Assembly (NCBI GenBank): GCA_037954665.1
Contig: JBBMOL010000038.1
Location: forward strand, 434,001 to 498,000
Origin: Laguncularia racemosa
Taxonomy: Eukaryota; Streptophyta; Magnoliopsida; Myrtales; Combretaceae
Length of the DNA stretch: 64,000 bases
Reading direction: 5' to 3'
Positions within the stretch are counted from its first letter, which is position 1. Each line of letters begins with the position of its first letter. Made by a program: the position numbers and the translations under genes. The notes beneath the pieces are model-generated. The model was not told the origin of the DNA. It saw only the letters and a list, made by a program, of their open reading frames with translations, and searched no databases. Positions 1 through 11,373 of the stretch are shown here, in pieces.

Positions 1-73
1 ATCTCAAGTTGGCCTAAGTTCTAAAGGGGAGTTTTCTTCGTGTTCCAAGTTGTTTTCTAGCATCCATAAATAT

Positions 74-458
74 CATTTAGTACTAAACATCAAGATTAAA
101 CTTAATCACTTTCTCCACTAGTAAAAGATTGAAGATAACTTACACATGATGTCTAATGACCCTTGCCAAGCTTGATTTGCCCCTTTTAAGCCTCTATTTG
201 ATCTTCAAAACCTAGTTATTACATGAATTAACTTAGATTAGTAGAGTCATTAAGCTAATCATTTAGTTCATTTAGTACTAAACATCAAGATTAAACCTAA
301 TCACTTCCTACACTAGTACAAGATTGAAGATAACTTACACATGATGTTTAATGACCCCTGCTAAGCTTTAAATGGCCTCTTCAAGTCTCTATTTGATCTT
401 CAAAACCTAGTTATTACATGAATTAACTTAGATTAGTAGAGTCATTAAGCTAATCATT
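74..458. repeat. 195-bp tandem duplication
   Basis: Two head-to-tail copies, about 74-268 and 269-458. Both start at the words CATTTAGTACTAAACATCAAG and both run through the words ACTTACACATGATG and GAATTAACTTAGATTAG. They differ by scattered substitutions, so the duplication is not brand new. No coding content is seen. Confidence 0.85.
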
Positions 459-619
459 TGGGTTTGAGCTTAGAGATTAGGGTTTAGAGAGGGGTTTAAA
501 GTATAACTTTTGAAATGTTCTAGAAAAGAGAAGTGAGAGAGTAAGGGAAATGAGGGGAGGAAACAAGTGAAAAAGAAAAGAAAAGAAAAAGAAGGCTTTA
601 AGGCATAAAACTCTAATAT

Positions 620-1466
620 CATGTTTCGTATGTAGGAATGATTTGAAATGAAATGGATCAGAACATAATAGAATGGAATTATGATTGGAATGATCAATTT
701 ATTCCTATGTTTAGGAATATAAATGGAATCGTTGATTCCATTTCACCATTATGTTTGGTTGTGCCATCTTCAGAATGGAATGGAATGTGCACATGCCATT
801 GTTTTGTTGCATTTATACATAACATAATATAAAAATGTTATATATATGTGTATATTATGCGCATATATATATATATATATGTAACATGTATATGTACAAT
901 TTGTTACATCTTATATAATTCGTATACATATATTATATATATACATATATAACATGTACATATAATCTATATATCTATTACAAATATATATATAACTTTT
1001 ATATATATTAATATATAACATATAAATTACATATATATAACATAATACTATATATATACGTAGCATTACATATATACAAATATAAAAAATTAGAAGCAAA
1101 AAAAAAAAAGAGTAGAAGTTCAAATCTAAAAGTTTGAGACAAAATAACTTAAAAGCAAAAAAATAATACAACTATCACTAATCAAATATGAAGTTCTCTA
1201 CTTTAAGCCTTTGAAAGCATCCCACTATTTATCATAATATGGTTAAATTGTAGGGATAGGTTTAGGTCTATTTTTATATTAATTAAGTTGGAATGGAATT
1301 GCAATTCTTGGCTTTTAAAGTTGGAACCCCATTCCACCATAGTTTTAGATTTGGTGATTCAAAGAAATTGTAATTCTAACTTCTCATAGTGCATCCAAAC
1401 ATTAGAAACTAAATGAAACCCAAAACCACGATTCCATTATGAATTCATTTCAGCATACCAAACATG
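620..1466. mobile_element. Inverted-repeat (MITE-like) element
   Basis: The left end CATGTTTCGTATG (620-632) is matched by the complement of CATACCAAACATG (1454-1466), with one mismatch over 13 bases. Inside both ends lie GGAATGGAAT-like and ATTCCATT-like words in opposite orientation. The middle is an AT microsatellite. There is no transposase ORF, and I could not fix a target-site duplication, so the superfamily is open. It could also be a decayed hAT- or Harbinger-type derivative. Confidence 0.45.
840..1075. repeat. AT-rich microsatellite tract
   Basis: Long runs of alternating TA with interspersed TATATATG and ACATATA words. The small ORFs across it encode only Y/I/M-rich low-complexity sequence and are not genes. 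Confidence 0.8.
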
Positions 1467-2109
1467 ACATAAGATGCTTTGGTGGTCCCTACTTTCTATG
1501 ATGCCTTTTCCTTTTGTTTTACATGTGGCACTTCATTAGTTCACCTAAGGTTTTTAATTGTTCTAATCACCAAATTAAACTCCCATTAGATTTGTTAGTA
1601 TCCCAATACTCATAAATGATTTTCTAAACCCAATATTTGACATTACTTTATGAAATTGGATATAGGGGTATTTTAGTCATTTTTAATAAATTTGACCAAA
1701 AACTTAGAATTTCCTCCTTAATTGAACTTGAAAATCTACTCTTGTCTCCAAATTGAATTTTTCAACATTTTAGCACTCTTAATTGAGCTTTAAAGACTTT
1801 TCTTTAGATAAGATTTAACCTTAACCTTATGAGTTACTTTTTTATTTGACTTTGAAAACTCTCTTCTAACTTAACCTTTTAAGTTACATTCTGATTATTA
1901 TTGGTTTGGGGTTTTTCATGATATGATGCACAAGCAAGTTGTATAGTTTACTCACCACAATACGATAAAAGGGATAATGTCATTCAACATCACTGTTTTT
2001 ATAGGGTTGCATAAAAATACTTATATTAGAGTGATTACAATTAAGGAAGCAATAGAAAAGGGAAGTATAAATTCTGAAATAAGAAAGAAAATATTATAAG
2101 TAAATCTAC
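1467..2109. other. No gene seen
   Basis: AT-rich sequence without a supported ORF. It lies between the inverted-repeat element and the integrase remnant and may include the decayed 3' end of the minus-strand gypsy element, but I found no LTR here. Confidence 0.5.
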
Positions 2110-2694
2110 AATAGGTAAACATCCATACTTGTCTGTTAATTCTTGCCTAGGTTGCTTTAAGCGATCCATTGACAACTTCTATTTGTTCATTAGTTTGAGC
2201 ATGATAAACAATACTGAACAATAGCTTAGTTCCTTACCTCTTCCATAAGGTCTTCCAAAAGAAACCTAGAAATTTAACATCCCTATCTGAAACTATGTTG
2301 TGTGGAACTCTATGCAACTTGACAACTTCCCATAAAAAGAGGTTAGAAATATGTAAGGCATTATCTATCTTATGGCATGAAATGAAATGTGCCATTATGC
2401 TAAATTTGTCCACTATTACCAAAATTGAATCCTTTTCTCAAGCATTTCTTAGCAAACACAAAACAAAATCTATGCTGATATCCACCCATGGCTTAGATGG
2501 TATTGGTAAAAGCATATAAACTCTACAAGCTCCCTACCTATTCTTAGCTTTTCAACATGCTATACACTTTTATACTACATTTTTTACAACCTTCATCATG
2601 TTAAGCCAACAAAAATGTTCTTTCAACAACTCATAAGTTTCTATTCTCTCCAAAATGACTAAACAATCCCCTAGATTGTGCCTCTTTCACTAAC
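2110..2694 (-). pseudogene. Ty3/gypsy integrase remnant
   Basis: Read on the minus strand, this stretch holds, in order, a degenerate HHCC zinc-binding region (about 2690-2530, many stops) and an integrase core fragment (2422-2234). The core contains [15 protein letters not shown] and later [14 protein letters not shown], which includes the second catalytic Asp region of the rve core. A HAQTNEQIEVVN segment matching the family's HPQTDGQTEVVN motif follows at about 2180-2140. Stops occur throughout. It is the 3' part of the same dead pol whose reverse transcriptase lies at 4549-5165, separated from it by a solo LTR. Confidence 0.85.
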
Positions 2695-3705
2695 TGATGG
2701 GAATCTACCATGCGATCTCGATGGTCAGGGAACTTAACTTGGATGATGATCTAAATCACTTGCATGTATTCATTTTTCTTTATCTAATAAAGTTTGAATG
2801 GCAATTTAGTAAGTACAATGATCAGTCTTCACAGGATGCCACATGACCTACACTGTTGATCAAATTAGAGACATCATTGGATTCACATTTAATAGCCCGC
2901 CTCGATCAACATTAACTCGACGAGCCGACTCTTTGAAGATTATTATCTTTTGTACTTGTAATTTATTTTTGAACCATTTATTTTGTAAGCTTTTTGGGAC
3001 ATTTTATTTGGTTGTAATTAATGGATTTAGGGTTGGCCACCTTTTAAGTGGCATAGATGTAATTATTTTGCCATTTTTACCCTAACTAAAGCAAGTATAA
3101 ATACTTGCTTAAGTAGGGTTTATAGATGATAATTGAGAGAGAAAAAAAACATTGCTGCCTCTTTACGTGAGAATTAGGATTCAAACTCTAAATTTCATTA
3201 TAATCTTATCAATTCTTCAAGGATTGTGGCGAGTGGTAACTTAAGGATTTGTGAGTTATATTAAATTCCTAAGTTGATTCTAATTAATGCTAGTGTGTCA
3301 TATCTAGTTAGGATTTGGGTTGTTCTTATTTGTTTTTGTTATCACATCAATTTAGGGTCATTTCTATCATTGGATTGCATGTAATTTAGTGGAATTAGAT
3401 CCTAAATTGTATTGTTAATTATGATTATTCAATTGCTAGTGAAATTATCAATTGCGTGGAAACCTCTTACTTAGGAGATTCACGCCATTATTTGTCATTC
3501 TATGATTTGATTTTCCATTTGATCTTGTGTTGTGTACTTGATCCTATTGAGCACATAATCATTTGGTATCAAAGCTACTTGTTTTACAAATTGGATTCAT
3601 AAGGGATTAGGGTTCACGCTACTTGTCGACTTGGATTTAGTGATTGGAGTTGTTTCAATTGATTGCGTGTATGTGCTTAGATCCTTCAATCTTTTAGGCA
3701 CATCA
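2695..3705 (+). repeat. Solo LTR, Ty3/gypsy, 1011 bp
   Basis: It starts TGATGGGAA and ends GGCACATCA, the same ends as the gypsy LTRs at 24264 and 28086. Its length is within 3 bp of theirs (1008 bp). It also shares internal sequence with them: a GGTTGGCCACC-like word, GTATAAATACTTGCTTAAG around the probable promoter, and the TAGGGTTCACG word near the 3' end. It is flanked by a perfect 5-bp duplication, CTAAC (2690-2694 and 3706-3710). It is inserted in the minus-strand gypsy pol, in opposite orientation. Confidence 0.9.
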
Positions 3706-3710
3706 CTAAC

Positions 3711-4122
3711 AATGCCTTCATTGAACTCGTTGAAGTATATAATTTGCTTTTCTTAAAAAAAAATACCCTTCCATTACCAATCCATATCTACATCTTGCTA
3801 ATATAGTGCCAAATAATTGTTCCTTAACATATTGTGCTTTAAGTAAACTAAAGCCAAGAAATCTCAATTACATAGTAGTAATTAACACTTACCTTCATGA
3901 CAGGGCATCTACAGTGATGTTTGTATTACCCATTTTATACTTGATAACATAAGCAAAGCTTTCCAAAACTTAACTCACTTTGCTTATCTTTTAGATAATT
4001 TTTGTTGACCCCTCAAATATTTCGGAAGTTCATAATTAGTATTGACAATGAACTCTTTAGAAGAAAATAATATTGCTAAATAGTGGGAACTCTAATTAGA
4101 GAATGGAGTTCTTTATCATGTA
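3711..4122 (-). pseudogene. Ty3/gypsy RNase H, C-terminal half (remnant)
   Basis: The minus-strand translation gives FIVNTNYELPKYLRGQQKL (matching the family's FVI-TDHESLKYL region) and then NITVDALS, the normal end of the RNase H domain (NVVADALSR). It is preceded at about 4111-4122 by HDKEL, the YDKEL motif. The domain is cut off at about 4122, where an unrelated insert begins; its N-terminal half resumes at 4549. Several in-frame stops. Confidence 0.75.
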
Positions 4123-4548
4123 CGCAACAGGGTTCAATCCTTAATGAAGTCACCAAAAATGTAGGTGTATGGGTCATGACGTGAGGATCATGTGCGTGCC
4201 GCATGTAAATGCGCGACATGTAGCCAAATGAGAGAAGTGATATGTATAAGGATGATTAAGAATGAATAGGATGGGGAGGAGGAATAGGCAATCTCAATTA
4301 GGCTCTAGTGCTTTGTGACAAGTGAATATTCTTAACTAAGTTGTCAATTAGATCTTTTAAGAGATTAATCTAGTAGAGTGACAACATTTCTCTCAAAAGT
4401 TCTCTCTCTTAAATAAGGATACTTTAGGTATTTATAAGGTTTTACTATAAATCTCATTTGTTGGATAGTAATGGTGATCGACGATTGTAAATATATGCAT
4501 CATTACATGAGCTCCTTATGAGCTTAGGCCCATTGAAGGCTTTCTTTA
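4123..4548. mobile_element. Unclassified insert of about 0.43 kb in the RNase H frame
   Basis: RNase H homology stops after the FSERVN region at about 4549 and resumes at the YDKEL motif at about 4122. The intervening bases have no counterpart in the domain, so this is an insertion, not decay. It has a GC-richer patch (4150-4215) and short internal repeats of CATG. I see no coding sequence and no clear terminal repeats; CATG-containing words at both joints may be a target duplication. A TRIM, SINE or MITE is possible. The edges are accurate to about 10-20 bases. Confidence 0.5.
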
Positions 4549-5165
4549 GTGCATGAGCCTTATTAACTCTCTCACTAAAGTAAGCAATAGGTTGCTTCTT
4601 CTATATCAAAACAACCATAATACCAACTTCAGATGCATCATACTTTAATTCAAATGTCTTCTCACAATCATGAAGAATCAACACAAGTTTAGTAATAAGT
4701 TTCTACTTAATTTCCTTGAAACTCTTCTGTGCCTTTTCGTTTAACTTAAGCTCCACATTTTTCTTTATTAACTTTATCGATGGAGCTACAATAATATTGA
4801 AGTTTCTAGCAAATCTTTGATAAAATGAAGCAAGTTTATAGAAACTCTTAACTTCAACCATAGACTTCAAAACTATCCACTATAATTACTTTGACCTTTT
4901 CAGGATAAACCTTAACTCCTCCCTTTGACACAACAAATCTCAAAAATACTACCTCCAATTAATGAAATGTGCATTTCTTCAAATTTCCATACAAAATTTT
5001 ACCTCTTAACACCAAAAATACAAAATGTAGACGCTTTTGATGACCATATATATCTTGACTGTAAACAAGGATATCATTGAAATAAACCAGTATACCATCA
5101 CTATACCCACATATCCACAATTTATCGTCTCAAACACTAACTTAAACATCAAAACCTCTTTCATA
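4549..5165 (-). pseudogene. Ty3/gypsy reverse transcriptase and RNase H N-terminus (remnant)
   Basis: The minus strand encodes a degenerate RT palm: the catalytic region reads VYFNDILVYS, where the family has Y-F-D-D, so the first catalytic Asp is now Asn (about 5060-5095). Then come FLRFVVSKGGVKVYPEKVK (the FLGF...VDPEKV region), a decayed thumb and the RNase H start DASEVGI followed by KKQPIAYFSERVN at about 4560-4645. Frameshifts and stops are frequent. With the parts at 3711-4122 and 2110-2694 it makes one pol in the order RT, RNase H, IN on the minus strand. Confidence 0.85.
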
Positions 5166-5199
5166 TGTCAATTAGAGAAAATTACAAGCGAGGGAATCA

Positions 5200-5508
5200 A
5201 TGTTTAAAATCAAGTTCAAATAGAGGATTAAACTTTTAGGTGATTAAAATAGAGGATCAATATTATGTTAAGTAATTAAAATAGATAATCATGTTATTGC
5301 ATTGTTATGACATCATTAAATTGAGTTAAAATGACACATTTATAGGATAGTGATAGAATCCTCTATTTGAACCATTTAACACGATGCCAATTACCTATTT
5401 TAACCACTTGAAAATTTGATCTTCTGTTTTAACTACTTAGCTTAATATTGATTATCTATTTTAATCACTTGAAATTTTAATCTTCAATTTGAACTTGACC
5501 CTAAACCT
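5200..5508. mobile_element. Foldback MITE
   Basis: The left arm from about 5211 (CAAGTTCAAATAGAGGATTA) is matched almost base for base over more than 50 bases by the complement of the right arm ending at 5497 (GAACTTG). Complementarity extends outward through GTTTA words at about 5202 and 5505. Both arms are built of repeated units holding AAATAGAGGAT or AAAATAGATAAT words spaced about 30-40 bases apart. There is no ORF. Such a nearly full-length hairpin fits a foldback-type MITE. Confidence 0.75.
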
Positions 5509-8500
5509 AATCCATTCACATGTAATTTTCCCATATCAATTAATCAAAAATCAAACACTTAACTTTATTGAAACTACTCTAAATTACTTTCTAGCAACTC
5601 TAAAGCCTTGTAGAAACCCAATTCTTCTTCCAAAAACCAAATTGAACCTTAAAATTAAAAAAAAAAAAAAACTAATCTTCCAAAACCCAAATTGAACCTT
5701 GAAATAAAAAAAAAAATTAACACCTAATGACTATATAATATCTATAGATTGTTAAAAAATGTATAAGATAAGTTGAAATCAACACCAAGGACTAAGATCA
5801 AAACTTATCTAAACTTTCAAATTGAAGCTTCACACCACCTATGTTGAATTTGCCTTGTAATTTCATAAATTAAGTACCTAAATTAGTATTTTAAACTATA
5901 GATCAAGAAATCTTGAACACTATATCTAAATTTTAAACTCTACATCAAAATATTCAATTAAGAACACGGCACACACATAAAGGATATTACAACTAAAGCT
6001 TAAATTGTCCTCCAATGACTTGATCAATGGAAATTGGCTTCAACACCTTGATCAAAATCACTTGAAGTTACATTAACATCAAAATTGCATTGATCCAATA
6101 CTTGAATTTCACATTAAGCTAGAAAACTCACCTAACTATTCTTGGAATCTTGATTTCTCATTTCTTAAAGTAAGATAGCTCCTCAATTATGCTTAAATTG
6201 TCTGGAGATTTGATGAAACCTATTTAATCTCCATTATTAGCTCATGTGGAAGCTCAAATTGAGAGAGAGATTTACATGAGGGTAGGCAAGAGGGAGATGA
6301 CAAGAATGGGGAGTGAGTGGAGGGGAAAATGTGAGCTAATTAGTGAATCTAGACACTTTTATTAATTGATAAAATGCTTAATTGACTATAGTTTGAATTG
6401 GAACTAATTTACCCAATTGCCCTTCCTCGTAAGCTTACACTCAAGGGTAAACATGTAATCTAACAAATAAATATCTAGGCTAGATAGTTACTTTATTACC
6501 CTTGTTGTTAATTATTCGTGTTAGGTTAAATTAGTAGTTTAATTTCCAAACATTTTAATTTGACCCCTAAATTGACTTTATTTAATTCCTTTGAATTTAA
6601 TTAATGCATTTGCTGACTTTCGATATTTCACAAATAGAAAACACATTATTTAATTTAGATATTTATTTGTTAGCTTTTTACTATCCCATCACACATACAA
6701 ATCACACAACAATAGCTACACACCTAAAATTTATTGAATACCTCCATAACATTGAATACTATTATCAAAACCTAATTATATCTATATCTATATCTATATA
6801 TACTTAATATACTTAATAGTTATAAATCTTAAGATTGAAACTTAATTCTTTCATTTATACAAGTGATTATAAGCCTAATGAATTCATAAGGAGTCTTTAA
6901 AGGGTCATTTGGTAAACCTAGGAGCCAAGGGCGGTTAACCTAGGCTACATAGTAAGGGATGGTCAACCTTAAAATAGGGGCCAATCAATTGGGCAATGGG
7001 GTAGTCAACTGCTCCATTGGGATGGTGATGGGAATGAGGTTTTGAATTGAGTCTCAACACAAGGTGGAAGCAATGACTAATCTAGGATAAAGGGATTGAA
7101 CCATTTGGTGGAGTGAATCTTAAGGATTCTAAATTAGAAGATGAACAAAAGTATTTAGAAGGCTTTTGAATCCAAGGTATTATTATGGGAAAAAGTTTAT
7201 TGCTATTAGGAGGAGAGGAGACTTTTGAAGGTTATGCTTCTTATTAGAAGTTTATAGGAGGTTTCAATATTAATCCAAATACTTCTATTTTTAAAATCAA
7301 CTAGAAGGTAACCGCTTTTAAAAAGGAGCCAAGGTTCTAATTTGATGATAAGCACTTGGAATAATATTTAAATTACTTTGGATGGGTTAAGGAAGCTATG
7401 TTTATTACACTAAGAGAGTAATCAATCTAGAGGGATATAGTTGATATTTTCTTTCTTGTTATAGTCTATATGTACTTTTCTTTTTAGTTATATCCCTAGT
7501 CAAAACTACTATGATAAAAATAGTCTCATGTAATCCTATGAAGAACAACTACTGAATGAATCTTTCCTTCACATAATATGTGAGTTTATTCTCATTTAAT
7601 ATTATACACTCTTATCAATCTTTTTTATTATGGAGAGCAAATCGTTTAATTTACTTGTGTGTCATATTAAGTGGATTGCATATGGTTCGATCTTCCCTTG
7701 TATGTTATATCGATTAAAGGAGTCGCCCATATCCCTATTGTTTCCTTGCATTCCTATATCTCATAATATTTTATAAACAATATTGTTCATTTAGTCTAGT
7801 GGCTAAATTCTTCCTAAATTCAATAATTTTGATCTTTAGTTCATATTACCTAGTTATTATTCTATCTTAAGCTTATCCTTTAAGAGATCCTAGCACATCC
7901 TAGCTTGTTGATGTGTGTTCAGATTGTGTTTTGGTCCAGTTTTTAGATTTAGGTACATTAGGTGGTCTTCCAGCTCCTTGCCTTTGGAGATTGATCAACC
8001 TTAGTCTGTTATATGTTCAACTTTGCCTTCATTTAACATGATTTCTAGGATCAAATGGCTTCATTATCCAACTTTTCTTAGGTTTTTATTGGTTTCATCA
8101 TTGCATTACAATCCTAGGTATTGTAATCTCTAATTTATCAATTCCTCTAATTATGATAAGCAATTAATAGCATTTATCCCAACATAAATATCACTTGTTC
8201 ACGGTTGTCTTTATATGAACCTAATTTTGTCTATTCACACTTAATTTATCAAAGGATTTATCTTAGGTTAATCTAAGTCTATGATTGATCAAGTTTCCTT
8301 AGGGTTAGAGTTAAGGTGGATGAGATAATTGAAATCTATTAACCTTAAGAAAAATGAAGTGGGAATTTCCATCATTCCATAAGATTTCATCCCAAGCATT
8401 ATTAGATATAAATTCCCTATAAAATCAATTAGTGATTAAGGTTCTCATCAAGGAAATCACACAAAGAACAATCTTTATAATCACCACCTCACAAACATTA

Positions 8501-9650
8501 ACAAGAGTTTTTAGTTAGTTTATTATCAATTTCCTATTGGTAATCAAGAACAGCTATGAAGTAGATTGAATTTAGAGATTGTTACTTTTTTTATAGGATT
8601 GAAGGTGGTAAGAGGGAGAAAGAGATGGACTTATAGCTAAGGTAAGGGGAGAGTTAGAGTTTTCTCTTTGTTATGAATTGAGTCTAAAAGGAATAGAGAA
8701 TAGAAGGAGTGGGTTTTAGTATTTATAACTTAAAGAGAAGCCTTAAGAGTATAATTACCCTTTTTACCCTTAATTTTGTAATAAATTTCTTGGATATTTC
8801 ATGAAGATTTAGAGGCAACTTTTAAGGCTGTTGAGATCAAAACCTTATAGTGGAGGCTTCAATGTTGTTGTGATTGATTTGTGACTCGACTAATTTCTAT
8901 GCTCATCCGTTTTCCATATACTTCTTCTTAATGTTACATAGTACTCCACTAATTTCTTTTTTGCTAAGTTATCATCACTAATAATTTAATATCAATTATT
9001 CCTCTAAATCATTATTGCGCATGATTCTCTCAAAAATAACATTCCATCAGTTAAAATAGGAAGTTTGGCATTTGCATACTTGACAACCATAACAACAACG
9101 AGCAAATAGCCTAAGGGCAAATTGTTGGATAAACTTTTTGACTTTCTATGCTTGATTTCATCTTCCATGACCTTTGAAAACGTATATATATACCTTAAAT
9201 TGTTATTACATTTTTTAAATTATTTTTATTTAATGATCCTTTTAACAATTATTTTAGATTCTAATAATGGTTTAGGAGTTATTTTCATATTTTTAAAAGC
9301 TATGGAGGATAGAATTATTTTTTTCAAAATTTAGGGAATATCCGTGTGTAAGCAATAGTTCAAAGAGCATTTTTTAATTATACGCCGCTTCCATGCTATT
9401 AGGTGGAAAAACCTTATTTCTCATCACACAATCCAATATAAACTATCAAACTCTTATCATGTAACGTTGGCATCGAATCCTCACAAAATTTACAAATACA
9501 CGATTAATTGTATTAATTTTAATGAATACATAACCATGGCATGTTAATTTTTCTTTAAATAAATTCACAACGGTCGACTTCTCACAAAGGGTACAACATG
9601 CTCACTTAAAAAATTAGAAGAAGAGAAAAGAAACAACAACAGCAACATTC
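5509..9650. other. Intergenic, no gene supported
   Basis: AT-rich sequence with A- and T-runs. Short ORFs here are low-complexity and have no recognisable motif. The stretches 6200-6780 and 8580-8780 share purine-rich blocks followed by ATTACCCTT words, and 7200-7620 ends in an LTR-like AT-rich tail. These may be worn repeats, but no ends or target duplications can be defined. Confidence 0.5.
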
Positions 9651-10563
9651 AAATATCACGTATATAGTACTAGGAAACTTCCAACCGAAGCATTGATGCC
9701 TCTACCAAACTTGAGTGGTAAAATCTGAGGTAACACAGTTGGCTCGTGCCTTGTTTCGGAACCATTCCTGAGCGTGACTGCTGGACAACGTTTTCCATGT
9801 TTTTTTTTTTTTTTTGACAAAAAGCAGTTAGTAGTCGGAATAGTATAATCCTTTTCCGGCAAAATCCTATAAATGTAAACGATGCGTGGAAGTGAAAAGA
9901 TTGATAACTGTAGTACCACCTGATAAGTACATTGAGAAGTCACAAACCTGGGTTTACTTTATTAGCAGAGCACATGTCCCCACTATAACTCTCTTCTCAT
10001 CTCTAGGAGAACATGATACACTATACAGAATAGCTTCAAATATGCTACAAGACTATAGAGAAATTGACACAGCACCAGCTATCCGTAGCAATTCGGAATT
10101 TTTCCAAAGCACACAAGTTACTTGCTGACCGAGTCAGACCAACGAAAGAGAGAGAAGGGCATTGCTCATTAATACATCTGGGACCTTGCTTACTCCTCAA
10201 CCCCTTGTTTAGCTGGTATAACCTTCTTCATGATCTAGCTTTTAGTGCTGTACGAGCTAAATCACCTGCTAGGTGAACAAATTGTTTCAGCAATTCAGGA
10301 AGAACAGGCAACTAGTTTGTAGTTCAAGTCAAAGATGTGTAAGCAACCTTCCATAATTTTACGGGAGACACGATCTTATGGTTTAAGAAACTCTAGACAA
10401 GAAAATTTTGTATGGAAAAACAAAAGAAGAATATAAGCAGAAGCTGAACATTGTATACATAGCAAGCAGTGAAGCTAACTACTTTGTAGAGAATGATGAG
10501 AGCTATGAATCACAGGCCTCAGCTGCTTCAAAAAGAGACAATGATAATGCCAAATTGAAACTC
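9651..10563 (-). other. Probable 3' UTR and downstream region of CRY1
   Basis: This stretch follows the CRY1 stop and is visibly less AT-rich than the intergenic DNA beyond 9600. A minus-strand AATAAA lies at 9958-9963, about 600 bases after the stop, and is a possible polyadenylation signal. Plus-strand ORFs here (for example 9886-10128) are antisense and have no coding features. The true transcript end cannot be set from sequence. Confidence 0.35.
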
Positions 10564-11373
10564 TTACCCTGTTTGAGATAGCCGTCTCCAGTTCATGATT
10601 TGATGAGATTGTGGATGTCTTTGCAAGTACGATGTACTAGCACCAACACCATTATCATCGCCCACGAATTGGTCTGAGAAGCTGGAAGCTGATGGTGACC
10701 AAACTGGAACCACTCCTCCATCCCTCTCTCTCCTGCTAGTGCTAGAAGACTCTGCAGTAGAATCTTCAGCATCATTTGGTTGCCCTACTGTAAAGTTATT
10801 TTGGGGCAAAGCGTTGATGTGAGGCTGAGCAATATGCAAACCTCCTTGATTTATTGTCTCTCTTCTTTGCTCTTGATTAATGCTGATATTTGCTGGAACT
10901 TCCGCTCTTCCATCACTAACTGAATTTCTAATATCAGAAGAAGTTTCTTCATCTTCTAATCTAACTAAGGATGTTATGCTTGGAACCATTTGATCCTCAT
11001 AACGACGATTAGGAGCAGGTTGGTTATTCCTAGCAGGTTCCTGATTGTCCTCCATCATCATATCTTGAGGAAATGCAATGGGAGCAAACTCGGATGAATC
11101 TCCTAGCCCTTCTTCTGTTCCATTCTCAATTGCAGCTCTTGAAGCTGCTTCATGCTGCCACATAACTGAGAGTGCTTCTTGTAACCTTGCTTTTGCTGCA
11201 TCAATGCTTACAATAGGGAGAGGATAATTTGATCCCAGCTCGATTCCAGCAGCTTGAAGAACCGATTCAGGTGCATTCCATGGATGGTGTATCCATTCAG
11301 TTGGTAGTCTTGCCAGTTCAGGAAGCCATCGCCGGACATATTCTCCATTAGGGTCAAATTTATAGCCTTCATG
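10564..11373 (-). CDS. CRY1: CRY1 coding exon 4 (end of FAD domain and signalling tail)
   Basis: Encodes residues 413-681, from HEGYKFDPNGEYVRRW to RRLSQTG and a TAA stop. The acceptor is CTATGCAG|CATGAA at 11374-11375. The first residue is His, where I recall Phe in Arabidopsis; the reading is forced by the splice site. The tail from about residue 490 is Ser/Glu/Asn-rich and looks disordered, with the conserved DQMVP, acidic and STAES blocks spaced as in CRY1. The sequence GG|GTAAGA overlapping the stop codon resembles a splice donor. Confidence 0.96.
   Translation of the reverse strand, partial: HEGYKFDPNGEYVRRWLPELARLPTEWIHHPWNAPESVLQAAGIELGSNYPLPIVSIDAAKARLQEALSVMWQHEAASRAAIENGTEEGLGDSSEFAPIAFPQDMMMEDNQEPARNNQPAPNRRYEDQMVPSITSLVRLEDEETSSDIRNSVSDGRAEVPANISINQEQRRETINQGGLHIAQPHINALPQNNFTVGQPNDAEDSTAESSSTSRRERDGGVVPVWSPSASSFSDQFVGDDNGVGASTSYLQRHPQSHQIMNWRRLSQTG

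Noticed and set aside
3564..3576. Primer-binding site defining an LTR end at 3561
   Set aside because: The LTR clearly continues to GGCACATCA at 3705, which is followed by the matching CTAAC duplication, so this site is internal.
4125..4145. GGGTTCAATCC as a tRNA B-box (SINE or tRNA gene)
   Set aside because: No A-box at the right distance and no cloverleaf could be drawn.
9886..10276. Two overlapping plus-strand ORFs downstream of CRY1
   Set aside because: They lie in the probable CRY1 3' UTR, overlap each other in different frames and show no motif.
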